Assembly (NCBI GenBank): GCA_008360975.2
Contig: CM039196.1
Location: 7,296,263-7,360,262 of the forward strand
Length of the DNA stretch: 64,000 bases
Origin: Lichenostomus cassidix
Lineage: Eukaryota; Chordata; Aves; Passeriformes; Meliphagidae
Direction of reading: 5' to 3'
Positions 36,768 through 58,774 of this stretch are shown piece after piece (position 1 is the stretch's first letter; every line of letters begins with the position of its first letter). Below the pieces are notes generated by a model, which was not told the origin of the DNA, did no database searches, and saw only the letters and a program-made list of their open reading frames with translations. The position numbers were made by a program, and so were the translations under genes.

Positions 36768-39700
36768 CTTGACAATTCATGTAAGGAACTCACAGTATCA
36801 GTTAAGTGAAAATATAATCTCTCTGTTGTGAAAGTTTTGCTCACCTGATTAATGATAATATTAACTATATCTGTACATTCTATCCGCAGGGCTTTGTGTA
36901 CTGCTTTATTCTGACCTCAGAGGAATTTGATTTGCAGTTTGGTTTGTAAGAGGAGGAGAAAGGGGAGGGAGTGGTTAAATTGAAACAAAGAAGCAACTTG
37001 TCTCTCTGAGTTAGGTGATATGAAGATTGTGGAAATTATGAAGGGCTTTGCAGCAAACCACCAGCAGCAGCCAGATTCTTTATAGGAAAAGGACAAAGAT
37101 GGCAGGAAGAGTACCTGGTGGAACCATACAGTGATAGGTCTGGCTTCTAAAACTCATATACCAGCTCATTTCAGTCTCAGACATATTTGCTTTTACTTCC
37201 CCAGCATCTTTTTTTAAAGGTGTTGCTACATTAGGAAATCCTGTAGACCACAGCGTACACCTCTGAATAAGCCCATGTTCATGCAGAGGAGAGCATATTT
37301 ATTTCTCCGCTATGAAGAGTCAAAAAACCAGAAGCTGCAGTGCCACATGGGAGAGCAGCAGGAGGGACTGAGGTCCTGAAAGAGCCACATGCACTGGAGA
37401 AGAACCATCCCAGAGTATGAACTATCTCATTACAGGAGAATGATTGAGCCTGATTAAGTCCAGATCAGGGAATCCAGTGTGGATGTTCAAATGGTGAGCA
37501 ATTTTTCTCCCCCTCAACGCTGGCATCTTACACATGCAAAAGAACATTTTGCAGGCACCCAAGGCACTGCTTGCTATAAACATGTTCTGACACAGGTAAG
37601 AAGAGGTGGGTGAGCTGGGTCTATGTAATAACTTTAAACATGACGTTTTGAGAATGTGGCCATGGCATTTGTCCTGATGGCAATTAAAAAAATTGCTGAT
37701 ACGAACTCCCAGTGATTCATGGATGCATTGTTTGTGTTCATGGAAAAGCATCTAGGCTGCTCTTAACATAACACTTAGAATAAGTATTGTCTGTTCAGAT
37801 TTTTTTGCCTCAGATATTTTGATGGCATGCAGACTTGGCATCCCACTAAATAGAGACATTGAGTCTTTATAGTTTTATCTCTTGAGCCCATCTGGTTTGA
37901 AGTAGCTGACAACAAGCAGAAAAGGGAATAGAATGAAAGACTCACTTCATGTTTGCTGAAATAAAAGAAATGTGTAAGGCAGTGCTCAAATAGATCCAGC
38001 CTGGGAGAAGGGCCGCCTCGCCCCACCCCTCCTCTGCCCTCTGCAAATGACTGGAACGGGAAGGCTTTGCCTGCAGCCCCTCCACTCCCAGCGCTGGCTC
38101 TTGCTGCCCACCGTTGGAGCTCACACCCCAGACAAAGGGCAGCTGAAGCAGACAAACCGAAGCACCGAGAGAAGAGGAACCATCTGCCCCCTGGAATGAG
38201 GAACAATGGGAACATGAAGCAAGTGGAGTAACAAAGCAAACACAAATGCTGAGTCCCTGCCCATCATCCAAGCTAAAACCTCTGACAAAACTGATAGTGC
38301 AAATACCTCACACTGAGGTGCTTCTTTAAGTTTTATATGTTGTTTATTTGGTTTTCCACTCCTTTTTTGCAATTTAAAGCCCAAGGACATCAGTCTGAGT
38401 CCCCGAGCACCTGTGCAGTCATTCCTGTGCACTCCAAGCACAGCAGGAGCACCCGAGGTGTCCTGTTCTGCCCACTGACGCACCCACTGGTTGGTAGCCA
38501 GGAGGAGCTTCAGTGAGGAGGAGTACTCTGCAGGAAAACATTGCCTTTCCTTCTCCATCTCCCAGTGACCACTAAGAGCTGTTCACAGAGCTGTAGAAGC
38601 CAGGCTGGAGGGGATGGTACAGGTCTTGCAGAGACACACAGTGTGCCCTGTCACAGAGGGGAGGGGAGGTTGTCCTTTACCAGCTCCAGTTGCTCTAGGA
38701 GCAGAAGATGGAAGCTGCTCTACAGCCTGGAAGGATGTCACAACATGTAGTAGCAAGCCTTGAAAATGTGAATGGTCTCTTCTGTCTATGCTACTCCATC
38801 TCCTTATAGAATTAGGTCCTAAATGTGACTTTTCTGGCTCTTGTTCTTAAACACTTTGTTACTAGCTCAAATTTATAATTTTAAGCTAAATAGAAGTGAG
38901 TGATTTATTGTAATTATTTTGTATAGGCTGCTCTTAATAAACTTTTTTTTTTAAATCTGGAAAAACATTTAATTTCCCATATGGAAAGAACACATTTATC
39001 ATACTTTAGTTGGATATACTTGGCCAACTATTGCACATATATGCAAAACATATGTGACAAATTCAAGGCTGAATTTCATAAAACAGAAAAGCTATGAAAT
39101 GTGATATAATAAATATATTACACAGACATATGTGGCCAATTTATAAAACTATGGTATCTTTGGTAAATTTATAATAGGTCATTTCTATTAATGGGGGGAA
39201 TTAGTGCATTTTTTTCTGGCATATGCAACACACATAGTACTTTACACAGCCCTCCTGAAGGACAGTGGGCCTTTGGAGAGCAGACTTGTACATGTACGTA
39301 CATTGTGTATATGGGACACGGGTGTGTTTTTCAAAATTAACATATATCTTCAAAACCAGCTCTTCCTTTTTGCATTGATTGTTTGTGCAACATACCGGGC
39401 AGGAAAAAGAAAGTATGAAATACTATTCTTTGAGATTTGCAAACCTCTGATACACTATCTAGATTCCTACCAACAATGGGTGTCTCGCTGTAACAGACAG
39501 CACATTTTATATGCACATGCTGTGCTCATGATAATGGCAATAATAGAAATCTTTGGGTACAGTCACTTTCACCTGGTTTTGTCAAACACCTGTGTAAATT
39601 ATATATCTTACCAATCAACTGAATTGGAATGATTAAATGAAGAACAAAATGCATATGTTTAGAAAAACGTTGCATTCACACACAAGCGCTCTACACTCGC

Positions 39701-39894
39701 AGACTGGACTCCTAAGAACACCAGCTTAGAGCAACGGCTGAGCCAGTGCTGGTTGAGTATCCTCAAATTGTAACTCACAGGTGACTACCCCTCCTTATTT
39801 ATGCCAGCAGCGTTTCAAAGACCAAATCTTTGCTTTAAACCCCAAATCTATATTTTCCTCTCACACTGCGTATTTCCCAGCTCCGGCAGATGAA

Positions 39895-40140
39895 GTTCTC
39901 ATTTTCCGCGCGTGCAGGATCCACTGCGTGCCATGCCCGGCTCTTCCCTCTGGAGGGAGCCGGCTCTTCAGGCAGGGCCGGCCGGGGTGCGCGCAGCACC
40001 TTCCTTCTCCTCCACCGCGGCCGCGGGGCAGCGATAGCTGCAGGCACCCCTCGAAGTGACCCTCGGGGCACATTGGAGGTGTCCCTGCCCACCCCGGCAG
40101 TTCCCCACAAACGGCAGGTCAGGCCGAAGCATCCGCGGTC
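39895..40140. promoter_or_regulatory. Small isolated CpG island
   Basis: An abrupt GC- and CpG-rich block in otherwise AT-rich DNA, including GGCCGGCCGGGG and the perfect palindrome CCGCGGCCGCGG (a NotI site within SacII sites) at 40015-40026. A plus-strand frame of 177 codons begins here (39890-40423) but matches nothing I know and may simply reflect the lack of stops in GC-rich DNA. It could be a promoter for an unannotated transcript or an orphan CpG island. Confidence 0.45.
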
Positions 40141-42470
40141 TCAACGCGCTGCAGCAAAACCACGTTTGGTTTCAACCCATCAGGAAATCGTACAACAGCA
40201 GACAAAGCACAAAGAACCAGCACCTGTATGTGCACACACCCTCCAGCCCAGCCGTGTTCAACAGGCTCACGGCAGCTTTTTGAGCTCTTTGGCTGATGGT
40301 GCTGAAAACTGCTTTGCAGGTACTGTTACATTTGCTCTTCCAGCCTCCTCGGGCAGCAGGGCCCAGCTTCCACCCCCAACCCTAACCTGCGCGTGCCTAA
40401 CTTGTTTCCGGTGGCCACCGTGATCCCTTTACAAGGCAGAAAGTTACACAGCTCGAGTGAAGCTGCTTTTGTTATTCCTTCCAGTCCAAATCAAGGTGCG
40501 ACTGCCCGTCGGTGAGGGATCCAGCATCACAGGCTGAAATCCACTTGCTGGAGAGAAGGAGTGTTTGGCAGGAAGTACAGTGTCCCAGCTGAGGTGGCCC
40601 TGAGCCATGTAGCCCCACTAGCCATGGCTACTTGTAGGGATGCACTGGAAACTCGTAGCTTGTGGGAGACCCAACACCGTCCCCCAGCAGCCTGCAGAAC
40701 ACCTTTTTATGCTTACTGCAGTCCTTGGGTCATTCTCTATTCTGCAAGCCACTGTTACCACACACTGTAGCAGGAAGGAAGCCAAAGCAGTTGCTCCCCT
40801 GGCCATGGCCATGTGTATTTGACATTGACTGAAGAGATGCCAACACCTCAGGATGCTGAGAGGCATCTGATGGGGACTACCTACACAATTCTAGCTGAAG
40901 AATTCCTGAACAGGAGGAAAGACTAAAGAGAACATCTATGAAATGTGTAAAACAGTGTGCATGAACACCACAAATACACAGGAGTTTCATCCCCATGTTC
41001 CTATCCTACATTGAATTTAGTCAGATCCATTAGCAAGGAAAGAATAAAATCAACACAAAAAGCCATTTCTGGAGCTATCCCCAGTGTTTGGGTTAAGTGA
41101 TTAAGCAAAGGCTGCCGTTGTTCTGCCTGCATGTGCCTAATCCTGGATTTATCCACTGAGCTAAGTGATGTGGTTTTCAGACCTCAGAAGCAATCAGTAA
41201 ATTCAGCCTGTACCTCTGGAAAATAGACACATGGCTAATTTATTCTCTAGCCCCATTTGGAAGAGAAAAAGAGAGCTTGTAACATTCACACTTGGGCCTG
41301 TTTTACAGCAGCTTTTAAATACACAGTGCTTCGTGTGACTTGAGGTGAACACAAGTGGAATTATTGCCTGGAAATGCTGCCACCCTCTTTCTTAGTATGT
41401 GCTGTGGACCTCGGTGACAGCATGGACTGAGTGAAGTTTAAGCAGACATGTAATCAAATCATACAAGTCATTTGTCAAATGAATCTACAATACACAGATA
41501 ATGCATGGCCTACACATGATATATCCTGACCAACTGGCTGACACGTAAAATGACATTCAAGTGTCACAGATTTTCTGTGATTTTCAAAAGGCTTCTACTA
41601 ACCAACGTGCAGCATTATGGGGTTTTGTTTGTTGGAAGTGGGTTTTTTGCTGTGATAGAAAAATAATCCTTTTTGCTTTCCAGATCTGTAACACTCCCAC
41701 CCAGTGAGACAGACATAGCTATGGAAGGAGGGACACCAGTCAAAGCCCTGAGGAATCTTGATTTAAGGATTAAAATATGATGTGAAATAGACAAACATGC
41801 TTCATGTGAACATATATGAGCACCTTGCATGTTGATGGCCTAAAAGCAAGGTTACAAATACCATTTTCATAGTTCAGACTGTAGCCTTGACACAGTTGCA
41901 TGGTCTCCTTCCCATTCAGCCCCAGGACTTCTGTAGTGGTTCTTTAGGACAGAACACAGACTAGTGATCCTGAGGGCTCACTGCCCAAAGCCATAGCTTG
42001 AAGTTCTGTGGTTTTCTCTTCTTCTAACAAACATAAAATTAAAATACCTACAGTCAAGGCAAGGACCTTGAGCCACTTTTGTGAAGGGCGCAGTTTAGTC
42101 CTGGCATCTTGGGTCATTCTATGTGTGTTTAAAGAAAACAGGTGCTTACCAATACAAACAGATCTGTTTTCACCTGGGAACCCCAACCTTGCAAACTGTT
42201 GTATTGTGATAGATACCCACAACCACAGGCACCTCCAGCAACTAGGGACAGAAGGGAAGGAGCAATCACCTATGGAGAGCCACTGTTTGTTCAGACTAAG
42301 ATCCCTCCTTATTTTAATGACCTCATTTTGTAGGGGAGGCTTCGACTTAAGAGCAGACAAAATGACAAATATACACAAATAATCAAACAAGAAATGAAGG
42401 AAAGAAAGAAGAGGAAAAATATTTATAAATGTCACTGTCCAATGTCTTTTCAATTTAAATGAAATAAGAT

Positions 42471-42510
42471 TATCTACATATATCTACAAATATCTACATG
42501 TATCTACACT
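42471..42510 (+). repeat. Tandem repeat, 10-base unit, four copies
   Basis: TATCTACA followed by two variable bases, repeated four times without gaps. Confidence 0.9.
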
Positions 42511-42913
42511 GTTTGCAGATATGATTCTTTGGTTGTCTTCACTTTTTTTCCTATGCTGCAACTATCAAGAAGAAAAAAGTGTTTGTATAATCTTTGAAGG
42601 AAATAATAAATATAACAACTTCATTAAACGTTTGACCAAAGCTTTGGCACTAATCAGTTTACAGATAACAAATCATACTGAAAACTCTGAAATAACAGCG
42701 GCAAAGCAATAGCAATAGAGCACATCCGAGAACCATTTCCCACTGACTAATAATAAGCACAAGGCTATTTTACATCAACCTTTCTGAGAACATTAGTTAT
42801 GGTTTAGTCAGACATTAAGAATCTCACAATTCACTGCAAATGTCAAATAAAATACATGTTTCTTGCACAAGTCTTTTTTATGGATCCAGATATATTTTTT
42901 TAACAGAAAAAAA

Positions 42914-43027
42914 TTACATAAAATATTCATGGTAGCCTGTATCCCTTCTTAAACCTTTCCACAAAGGTTTTGAAAGCCCAAAGCCCACTGCCAGAGACAA
43001 AATAAACATTGCTATTAACACTGCCAC
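42914..43027 (-). CDS. Candidate terminal exon of an unrecognised membrane protein
   Basis: On the minus strand the acceptor TTTTCCTTGTGCAG is followed by 38 in-frame codons ending in TAA. They encode VAVLIAMFILSLAVGFGL and then a basic stretch (SKPLWKGLRRD) and the end GYHEYFM. Joined in phase 0 to the candidate exon at 43366-43488, the hydrophobic run continues unbroken across the splice (SSLLML then VAVLIAMF). This gives one membrane span followed by positive charge, as expected for a type I or tail-anchored protein. I do not recognise the family. No clear poly(A) signal was found just downstream. Chance cannot be excluded. Confidence 0.4.
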   Translation of the reverse strand: MAVLIAMFILSLAVGFGLSKPLWKGLRRDTGYHEYFM

Positions 43028-43365
43028 CTGCACAAGGAAAAGAACATGTTTTAAAGGGCTTGTAATGAAAATGCACAAACATGGATGAATAGATGACTTT
43101 AAAAAAAATAACCCCCCATCTTTCAATAGAGTTGTGGAAGAATCAGAAAAGTGTTCATAATACTGTACACAGCTGAGGAGCTGCTCAATACCTTCTCTGA
43201 ACACAAAGAGACTGCCTTTGGTGAGCATCTGACAAAACCACAAAAACACAAGCCAACTATTCAAAACACATCACTGGAGAAACTGTGATGAACAGGGCCA
43301 TCTTTTTAACAGTAGGAACGACTACTGAATGAAGATATTACAGGAAAAATAAAAAAAGTACTTAC

Positions 43366-43488
43366 CAGCATTAAGAGAGAAGATGCAGCAAGTAGGTAGT
43401 GCAGAATAGGTGCTTTGGGACTACTGCAGTTTGGGTCAGCCAAATATAAAGGGTGAGCCAGTCTGAGATAAAAACCCCTGAAGTCCCT
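43366..43488 (-). CDS. Candidate penultimate exon of the same membrane protein
   Basis: The minus strand has a strong donor, GTAAGT, just below 43366. The acceptor (TGCCTTTTAG) just above 43488 is less certain. The 123 bases are open in phase 0/0 for 41 codons, starting RDFRGFYLRLAHPLYLADP and ending PILHYLLAASSLLML, the first half of a hydrophobic span. A stop codon overlaps the acceptor in this frame, so any upstream coding must be on another exon. A possible upstream exon is the minus-strand open frame at about 43614-43938 (MPVSVSPDPGLTEASF at its start, SLRERFESSLPEQISHF inside), with a weak GTGGGG donor in matching phase. Confidence 0.37.
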
Positions 43489-44210
43489 CTAAAAGGCACC
43501 TCCATAGGAGAGCATTCAAGAGCTCGGGAAAGGATGCAGGAAGGCAGGACTGTGTGAGGATGCCTGGGAAGCAGGTGAAAACACACAGCCTGAACTCCGT
43601 GGATATTCCCCCACCCCCAGGCTGGTTTCTAGACCTTTGCATCTATTGTTGGGAAAACAAGATGCAAACACAGCTGCACGTGGCTGTGCCCTTGGCCACA
43701 GGCCCTTCTCAACAGCTCCAGAAAATGCTGCTGTGGATAAGGCATCCCAGTTAACCCCAGTGAATACAAGTGGGTCAGAGCTGGAGGAGAAGTGGGAAAT
43801 TTGTTCTGGCAGTGAGGATTCAAAGCGTTCCCTTAAACTAAACTCTGCTTCTCCCAATAATCTCCTCAAAGAACCACCTGAGCCACCTGTGAACGAGGCC
43901 TCGGTGAGCCCCGGGTCGGGAGAGACGGACACCGGCATGTGCAGGACGGCTCACGGCTCAGGCCGGCCCCACAGCCCCTGCTCGGTGCTCACGGACAGCT
44001 CCCGTGGTCAGGAAACACCCGTGGCACCGCCAACACCGGCGGTAACACCAAACCTCCGTCAGAAGAGCGGGTGGGTGACCGTGAGGGAACAAGTCACTTC
44101 ACCGCTGCCGCCTCCCCGTCCACCCACCGCATCCCAGCCGCCCGACGGTCCTCGGTGCCCGGCACGAACGGAGGCGCGGGGGAACAGGGAGATAAGGACA
44201 TATGGCTTCA

Positions 44211-44216
44211 TTTATC
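44211..44216 (-). terminator. TBX1: Possible TBX1 poly(A) signal variant
   Basis: GATAAA on the minus strand, about 216 bases beyond the TBX1 stop. It is a rare variant of AATAAA; no canonical hexamer is nearer. If used, the 3' UTR is short. Weak evidence. Confidence 0.25.
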
Positions 44217-44274
44217 AAAGTGCAGCCGCGGGTCACCCCGCGATGGATCTCCCGGCACCGCCGCCCTCACGGCC

Positions 44275-44360
44275 CCCGCGGGGCGGGGCGCTGGGCGGGG
44301 CCCGGCTGCCGGCGATTGGGCCATCCGGCTGTCAATCAGATGGCGCTGGCCAATCAGCTC
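44275..44360. promoter_or_regulatory. CCAAT and GC-box cluster in the TBX1 3' UTR region
   Basis: Two GGGCGGGGC boxes (44281 and 44293), an inverted CCAAT (ATTGG, 44315-44319), GTCAATCAG (44331) and CCAATCAG (44350-44357) lie within 80 bases. This is typical of an NF-Y/Sp1 promoter, not of a 3' UTR. It could drive the minus-strand candidate exons at 42.9-43.9 kb, or transcription antisense to TBX1. Confidence 0.5.
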
Positions 44361-44431
44361 ACTCGTAAGGCGGGAGGCGAGGGAAAGGCGGGAAGGGGGA
44401 GGGCGGTGTCTCTCGTGCCGCCGGTGCGCCG

Positions 44432-54482
<10,051 letters not shown>

Positions 54483-54612
54483 AGGGGAGACACCAATGCA
54501 GGAGCAGCAGCCGCGGCAGCCTCCCACCACGAGCCCCCCCTCCCACCCCCTCACTCCCCTCCTTTCTACCACACCATCCAGGGAGGTGCGAACGAGACCC
54601 CCTCCTTCCAGA

Positions 54613-54636
54613 CGGGGGGGGGCGGGTGGGGAAGGG
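54613..54636 (+). repeat. G-rich run with quadruplex potential
   Basis: An 8-G run followed by CGGG, TGGGG and AAGGG, just upstream of TBX1 exon 1. Confidence 0.7.
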
Positions 54637-55228
54637 AAACTTAAAAAAACATAATTCCAACAGAAAACAACCTAAACCCTCTGCCCCCCCGGGAAGGGCG
54701 TTGGGGAGCAAGAAACTTCCCCGGGCCCTTTGTAGCAAGCGCCGAGCACCGCAACGGCAGACCGAGCTCTGTCAGCGAGAGGGACTGGGGTGGCAACAAA
54801 TAAATAATCCCACTTATTTCTTTTCCGGGGTCTCAATTTCTCCCGCACCCCAACTTTGCTCCTTGCGATTTATTAATTTATTTTCTGTCTTCCCTTCCCC
54901 TCAACCACCACCTCCTGCTTCTGCCCCTCTCGTCCCCTCCTTTTCTCCTGCACGTAGGGAAAGTGTCTCCCTTATAGACGCTTTCCCCCATTCAGTGGCT
55001 GGGAGGCGTCACATGGAAGCCGGGGGAGTTTGCCTGCAGAAGCGGCGGCGGCGGCGGCGAAAGCGAAGCGAAACTCCTGCCGAGACGGTGTCAAAGGGCT
55101 GGGGAGGCCCTTCCCCGCCTCCCGGGCACGGCGAGCGGCCGCCGGGGAGGGATGGGATGTGCTGCGGGGCGGGCGGAGGGGCCGGCGGTGTCAATCACGG
55201 CGCCAGGAGCCGGCCGACGGGAAGGGAA

Positions 55229-55258
55229 GAGCCGAGCCGAGCCGAGCCGAGCCGAGCC
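55229..55258 (+). repeat. GAGCC pentamer repeat, six copies
   Basis: Six perfect copies of GAGCC. A related GGCTC run lies near 58090-58115. Confidence 0.9.
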
Positions 55259-55965
55259 CGGCGTCACGCTGCGGATGTCCGGCACCGAGAGAAGGGATTG
55301 CTCTCTTCCTCCAGCTCGCATGCACCGCAGGGCCCGGGGCTCGGTGGCCGCGGGGACTCGCAGTCCGAGCCACCGCAACGGGCGGGGTCTGGGCACGTCA
55401 GGGTGCGCTGCGGGCACAGGTACCGCCGGCCGCTTCGCTCGCATGGGATCCCTCCAGCCCCGGGCCACTAAACCCCTAAAGCACCCGTTGGCGTTCGAGC
55501 ATTTCCTTCGCCAAAAAAAGCGGAGAAAACGGAAAACAACGAGCACGGCGGCAGGCGAACTCCTGCCCAGCCCAGTGTGAGAGCCCGCTCCGTCGGCAGC
55601 ACCTGCACGGCCCGTCTGGGCCGGGAGCCGCGCCGGGTTCCCGCTCCTGCCCCGGCGAGGACGAGGCGCTACTCACCGCCCGCTACCGGCCCCTCGGAGC
55701 GCCGCGGCTTTCCCCGGGCCCTTCCTTCGCATCGGCGCGGGGCAAGGCGACGTGTCCGCCCCGCCGGGCCCGGCCCGACCCGGGTACCAGTACCGGTCCC
55801 GGTCCGCGCTCCGGTGCCGGTTCCACCGGGCCGGTAGCTGCACCAAGATCCTGGGGAAGTGCCCCGACGGGGCGGGTGGAGCCGTGGGGCGCGCCGGTGG
55901 CTACCGTCGCGATGGGGGTTGCATAACCCGAGCGATGCGCGGAGAGCCGGAGTGAGCAAGCGGGT

Positions 55966-55973
55966 TATATATA
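55966..55973. promoter_or_regulatory. TATA-like element inside the CpG domain
   Basis: TATATATA in a GC-rich setting (GGGTTATATATAGCTGCC). It could serve either strand; on the minus strand it would place a TBX1 transcription start near 55935-55945. There is no other support. Confidence 0.35.
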
Positions 55974-58774
55974 GCTGCCCTGTCTGTAGCCTGCGGGGCT
56001 TGATTCTTCTGTTGAAATATTATCTTTGGATGTGGTAAAAATATTTGCAGAGAAAAATCTAGACTACTCTTACATATTTGAGCATATGTTTCTGCAGCTA
56101 ACGGCATAAGGGCAGAGCGTGACATGATCGGTGTTTTGTTTCTTTTCTGCTGCTGCTGCTGCTGGCAGTGCAGTTCCCGGCCGGGGCAGCTTCTGTCCCG
56201 AGATCAGGGACACGCCACGGAGAAGAGTGTCCCGGTGCTGACCCGCGCTGCTCACCTGGCGGCAATACAAGAAGGAGGGGAAGGGATTTCGTTCGGGCTC
56301 GCCGGGGCAATATCGGAAGAAAGCGAGGAGTCGCGGGTGCGAGCTCCAAGCCTCCTGGGGGAACTCAAGGGCTGATGCAAGCGGGACGCGGGGAACCTGC
56401 CCCTTCCCCGAGGTGCCTGGCTCTGGACAGCCTCTGCTCCAGGAGGAAAGAAAATATTCCCCCTGGAAATTAACAAAAGACCCGAAACCAACGCCCCAGA
56501 GGAGTTTAGAGTTGCTGTCCCCACTTTAATTGCCCGCACCGTTTCCCAGGTTTATTCCTTCCTCCTTTCCTGCTTCTTACATAAAGCTCCAGCTGTAAGA
56601 GATGCCACAGCCGGGACGGACCGGTCCCTTGGCCTGTCCACGCGGCCGGTGGAGTAGGGGTTGAGCGGTGTCTACCAGGAATAGGGGACCCGCCGGGAAT
56701 CGTTGTCGCCTGGGCGGCAGTGGAGCGGGTCCCCGACAAATCGGGGGGCTGCAACCCCGCAATCCCAAATCCCTGAGACGAGACCCCGCTGCCCCGCTCC
56801 CACATCCCCTGCCCAGTCTCGCAGCCACGCGGGGTTCCCACACGCGTGAGTGGCACCGGGCGGAGCCGAGACGATGGAGGGGAAAACCAGTCCTGGCTGC
56901 CCTGCGACAGGAACCTCGCAGGGACAGAACCCAGCCGAAGGAGAGGGTGGCACAGCACTGTGCAGCAAGCGAGATCGACCCCTTTCCTGCACCCTCAAAA
57001 GGGCCTGTACCTAGAGGCCGCGTTTGACAGGCGTCCCGAGGATGCATGTCCCGTTCCTCGATCGCTCCGACTTGGCGGAGCGGTGCAAAAGCGCATCCAG
57101 TCTCGACGAGGGGTTGCTAGCCCCGCCGTTAGCCATTACTGCTCTGCCCCTGGCTCAGCATTCGTCCGAAGGACGGGTGTCTGTGCTAGGATCGAGCCCG
57201 GAGGTTCTGCTCCCCGCAGGACACACCTCGCCCGAGCAAGGTTGTCCCGTCGCCTCTCCGCCCGGAACGGCGCGGTGCGGAAACGCCGAGAGCTCGACGC
57301 GGAAGAAAGGTTGGGACACCTCTCCCCTTTTCTCCTCATCCTCCGTGGACACACATCTGCTTCGTCCCGAAAAGCTCTAGCCCGACGGTTCAAAAGCCAG
57401 AGGAATGCAACGCGTGGCAACGACTTGTGCATTCCCCACGACGGCAACCCCCGAGGCAGCCCCCGAGGCCGAGCACCGCCGTGTCCCCGCCGCTCCATCA
57501 CCTTTTCCCGACCCCCGGCGAGGCTTCCCCCCGCAGCAGACATCCGCTGCAACTCCCTCTCCTGTTTGGGCCCCGCACCCCACTATCCTCCAGAACTTTC
57601 AGGCGCGGAGGGGGAGGACACGGGTGGCTGCTGCCTTCGTCCTCCCTCTCAGGGGTCTCCCCGCCGGCACCGCTCCCCACGGGCCAGGCTAGGTGCCCCT
57701 GGTCACGGACACTCACACCGAGCAAGGGCCTTGTTGCTGCGGAAGTGCCCGGGTCCCGAGCCCCGGTTTCTCCGCGCACCTCGAGCCCAGGCCGTGTTGC
57801 AGGTGCGTCGCGGCCCCGAAGTGCTCTCCCCGCGCCCCCGGGACCTGGCTGGGATACAGCCCCGCGGTGCCACCTTCCCTCCGTCCGCCCTTCGCACTCA
57901 CCCCTCCGCCAGCATCTCTCCACTCGTCCCTCCCGCGATCCCTCCTTTCTGCCCGCTCCCGGGCCCTTGCCCGGCCCCGCCGTCCCTCCCGCCCCCCAAC
58001 CTCTGCACCCCGGCTGGCCCCCGGCGAGCCCGGGCTTGCGGGGGGGCGCAGACTCTGCAGGGGAGCTGGGGGCGGCTCCGCACGGCTCCGCACGGCTCGG
58101 CTCGGCTCGGCTCGGCCTTGGCACGGCAGCCCCGGATCCCCGCTGAGCCGCGGGGCAGCAAATAACTATCGGGAGCACAACGGCAACGAGCCGGGGCCGG
58201 GACCCCGCCGGGTCACTTCGCGCACACAAGCGCTCATGCCGTGTCTCCGCACGCTGCTCCCATGAACAGCTCAGGAGCGGAGCTCCGGACGGGCTCCGAC
58301 GGCCGGCCCGGGAGAGTGAACCCCGCGGCCCCGCAGCCCCTACCCCCCGCGGCAGCACCGCCCGAGCAGCACGGGAAAGGCTGACGCTGCCTCGCTGGTG
58401 GTGATTCTGCTGGAGAAAAAAACCGCCGGTGATTTGTAGAGTTTCAACTAACGGGAACCGCGGACGTTTAAGGATTCGTTGTAAGGGTGGAAATAAAGAG
58501 GACACCGGGGACATCTCGGCAGGTGAAAAAAGCCTGAAGTTCCCGCTGCTCCCGGGAAGAACGGGGATTTTCTGGCATCTAATTTAAGACTGTTATCGAT
58601 GAGTACTGTTTTTATATTTACAGTCATCCTCGTTATTACTCCGGCTACGGCGACTGTTAGCATGACTTTGCAACTGACGTTTGAACCGAAATGAACGATT
58701 TCTTTAAAAAAAAAATCAAATGTGTGAACCACATCTCACCGAAAAAGACAGTAAAACAGAAAATTGGGCAGAAC

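Larger units (their letters stand above)
34076..44431. other. Region between GNB1L and TBX1 3' ends
   Basis: It holds no recognised gene. Listed separately are a G-run, a small CpG island, a 10-base tandem repeat, minus-strand exon candidates and a CCAAT/GC-box cluster. A further AATAAA lies at 38936-38941 in sequence that resembles a 3' UTR end. A direct repeat of ACAGTTGTCTGATT occurs at 35478 and 35505. Open frames of 142 codons (39204-39632, +) and 169 codons (41944-42453, -) show no domain. Confidence 0.6.

Noticed and set aside
43061..43250. Minus-strand frame beginning MLTKGSLFVFREG after a CAG acceptor, between the two candidate membrane exons
   Set aside because: No good donor at its end, and including it would break the hydrophobic span formed by direct joining of the flanking exons.
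56846..58165. 439-codon plus-strand open frame
   Set aside because: It lies in the TBX1 CpG domain, where stops are rare. The composition is Pro/Arg/Ser-rich, as expected by chance, and both strands are equally open.
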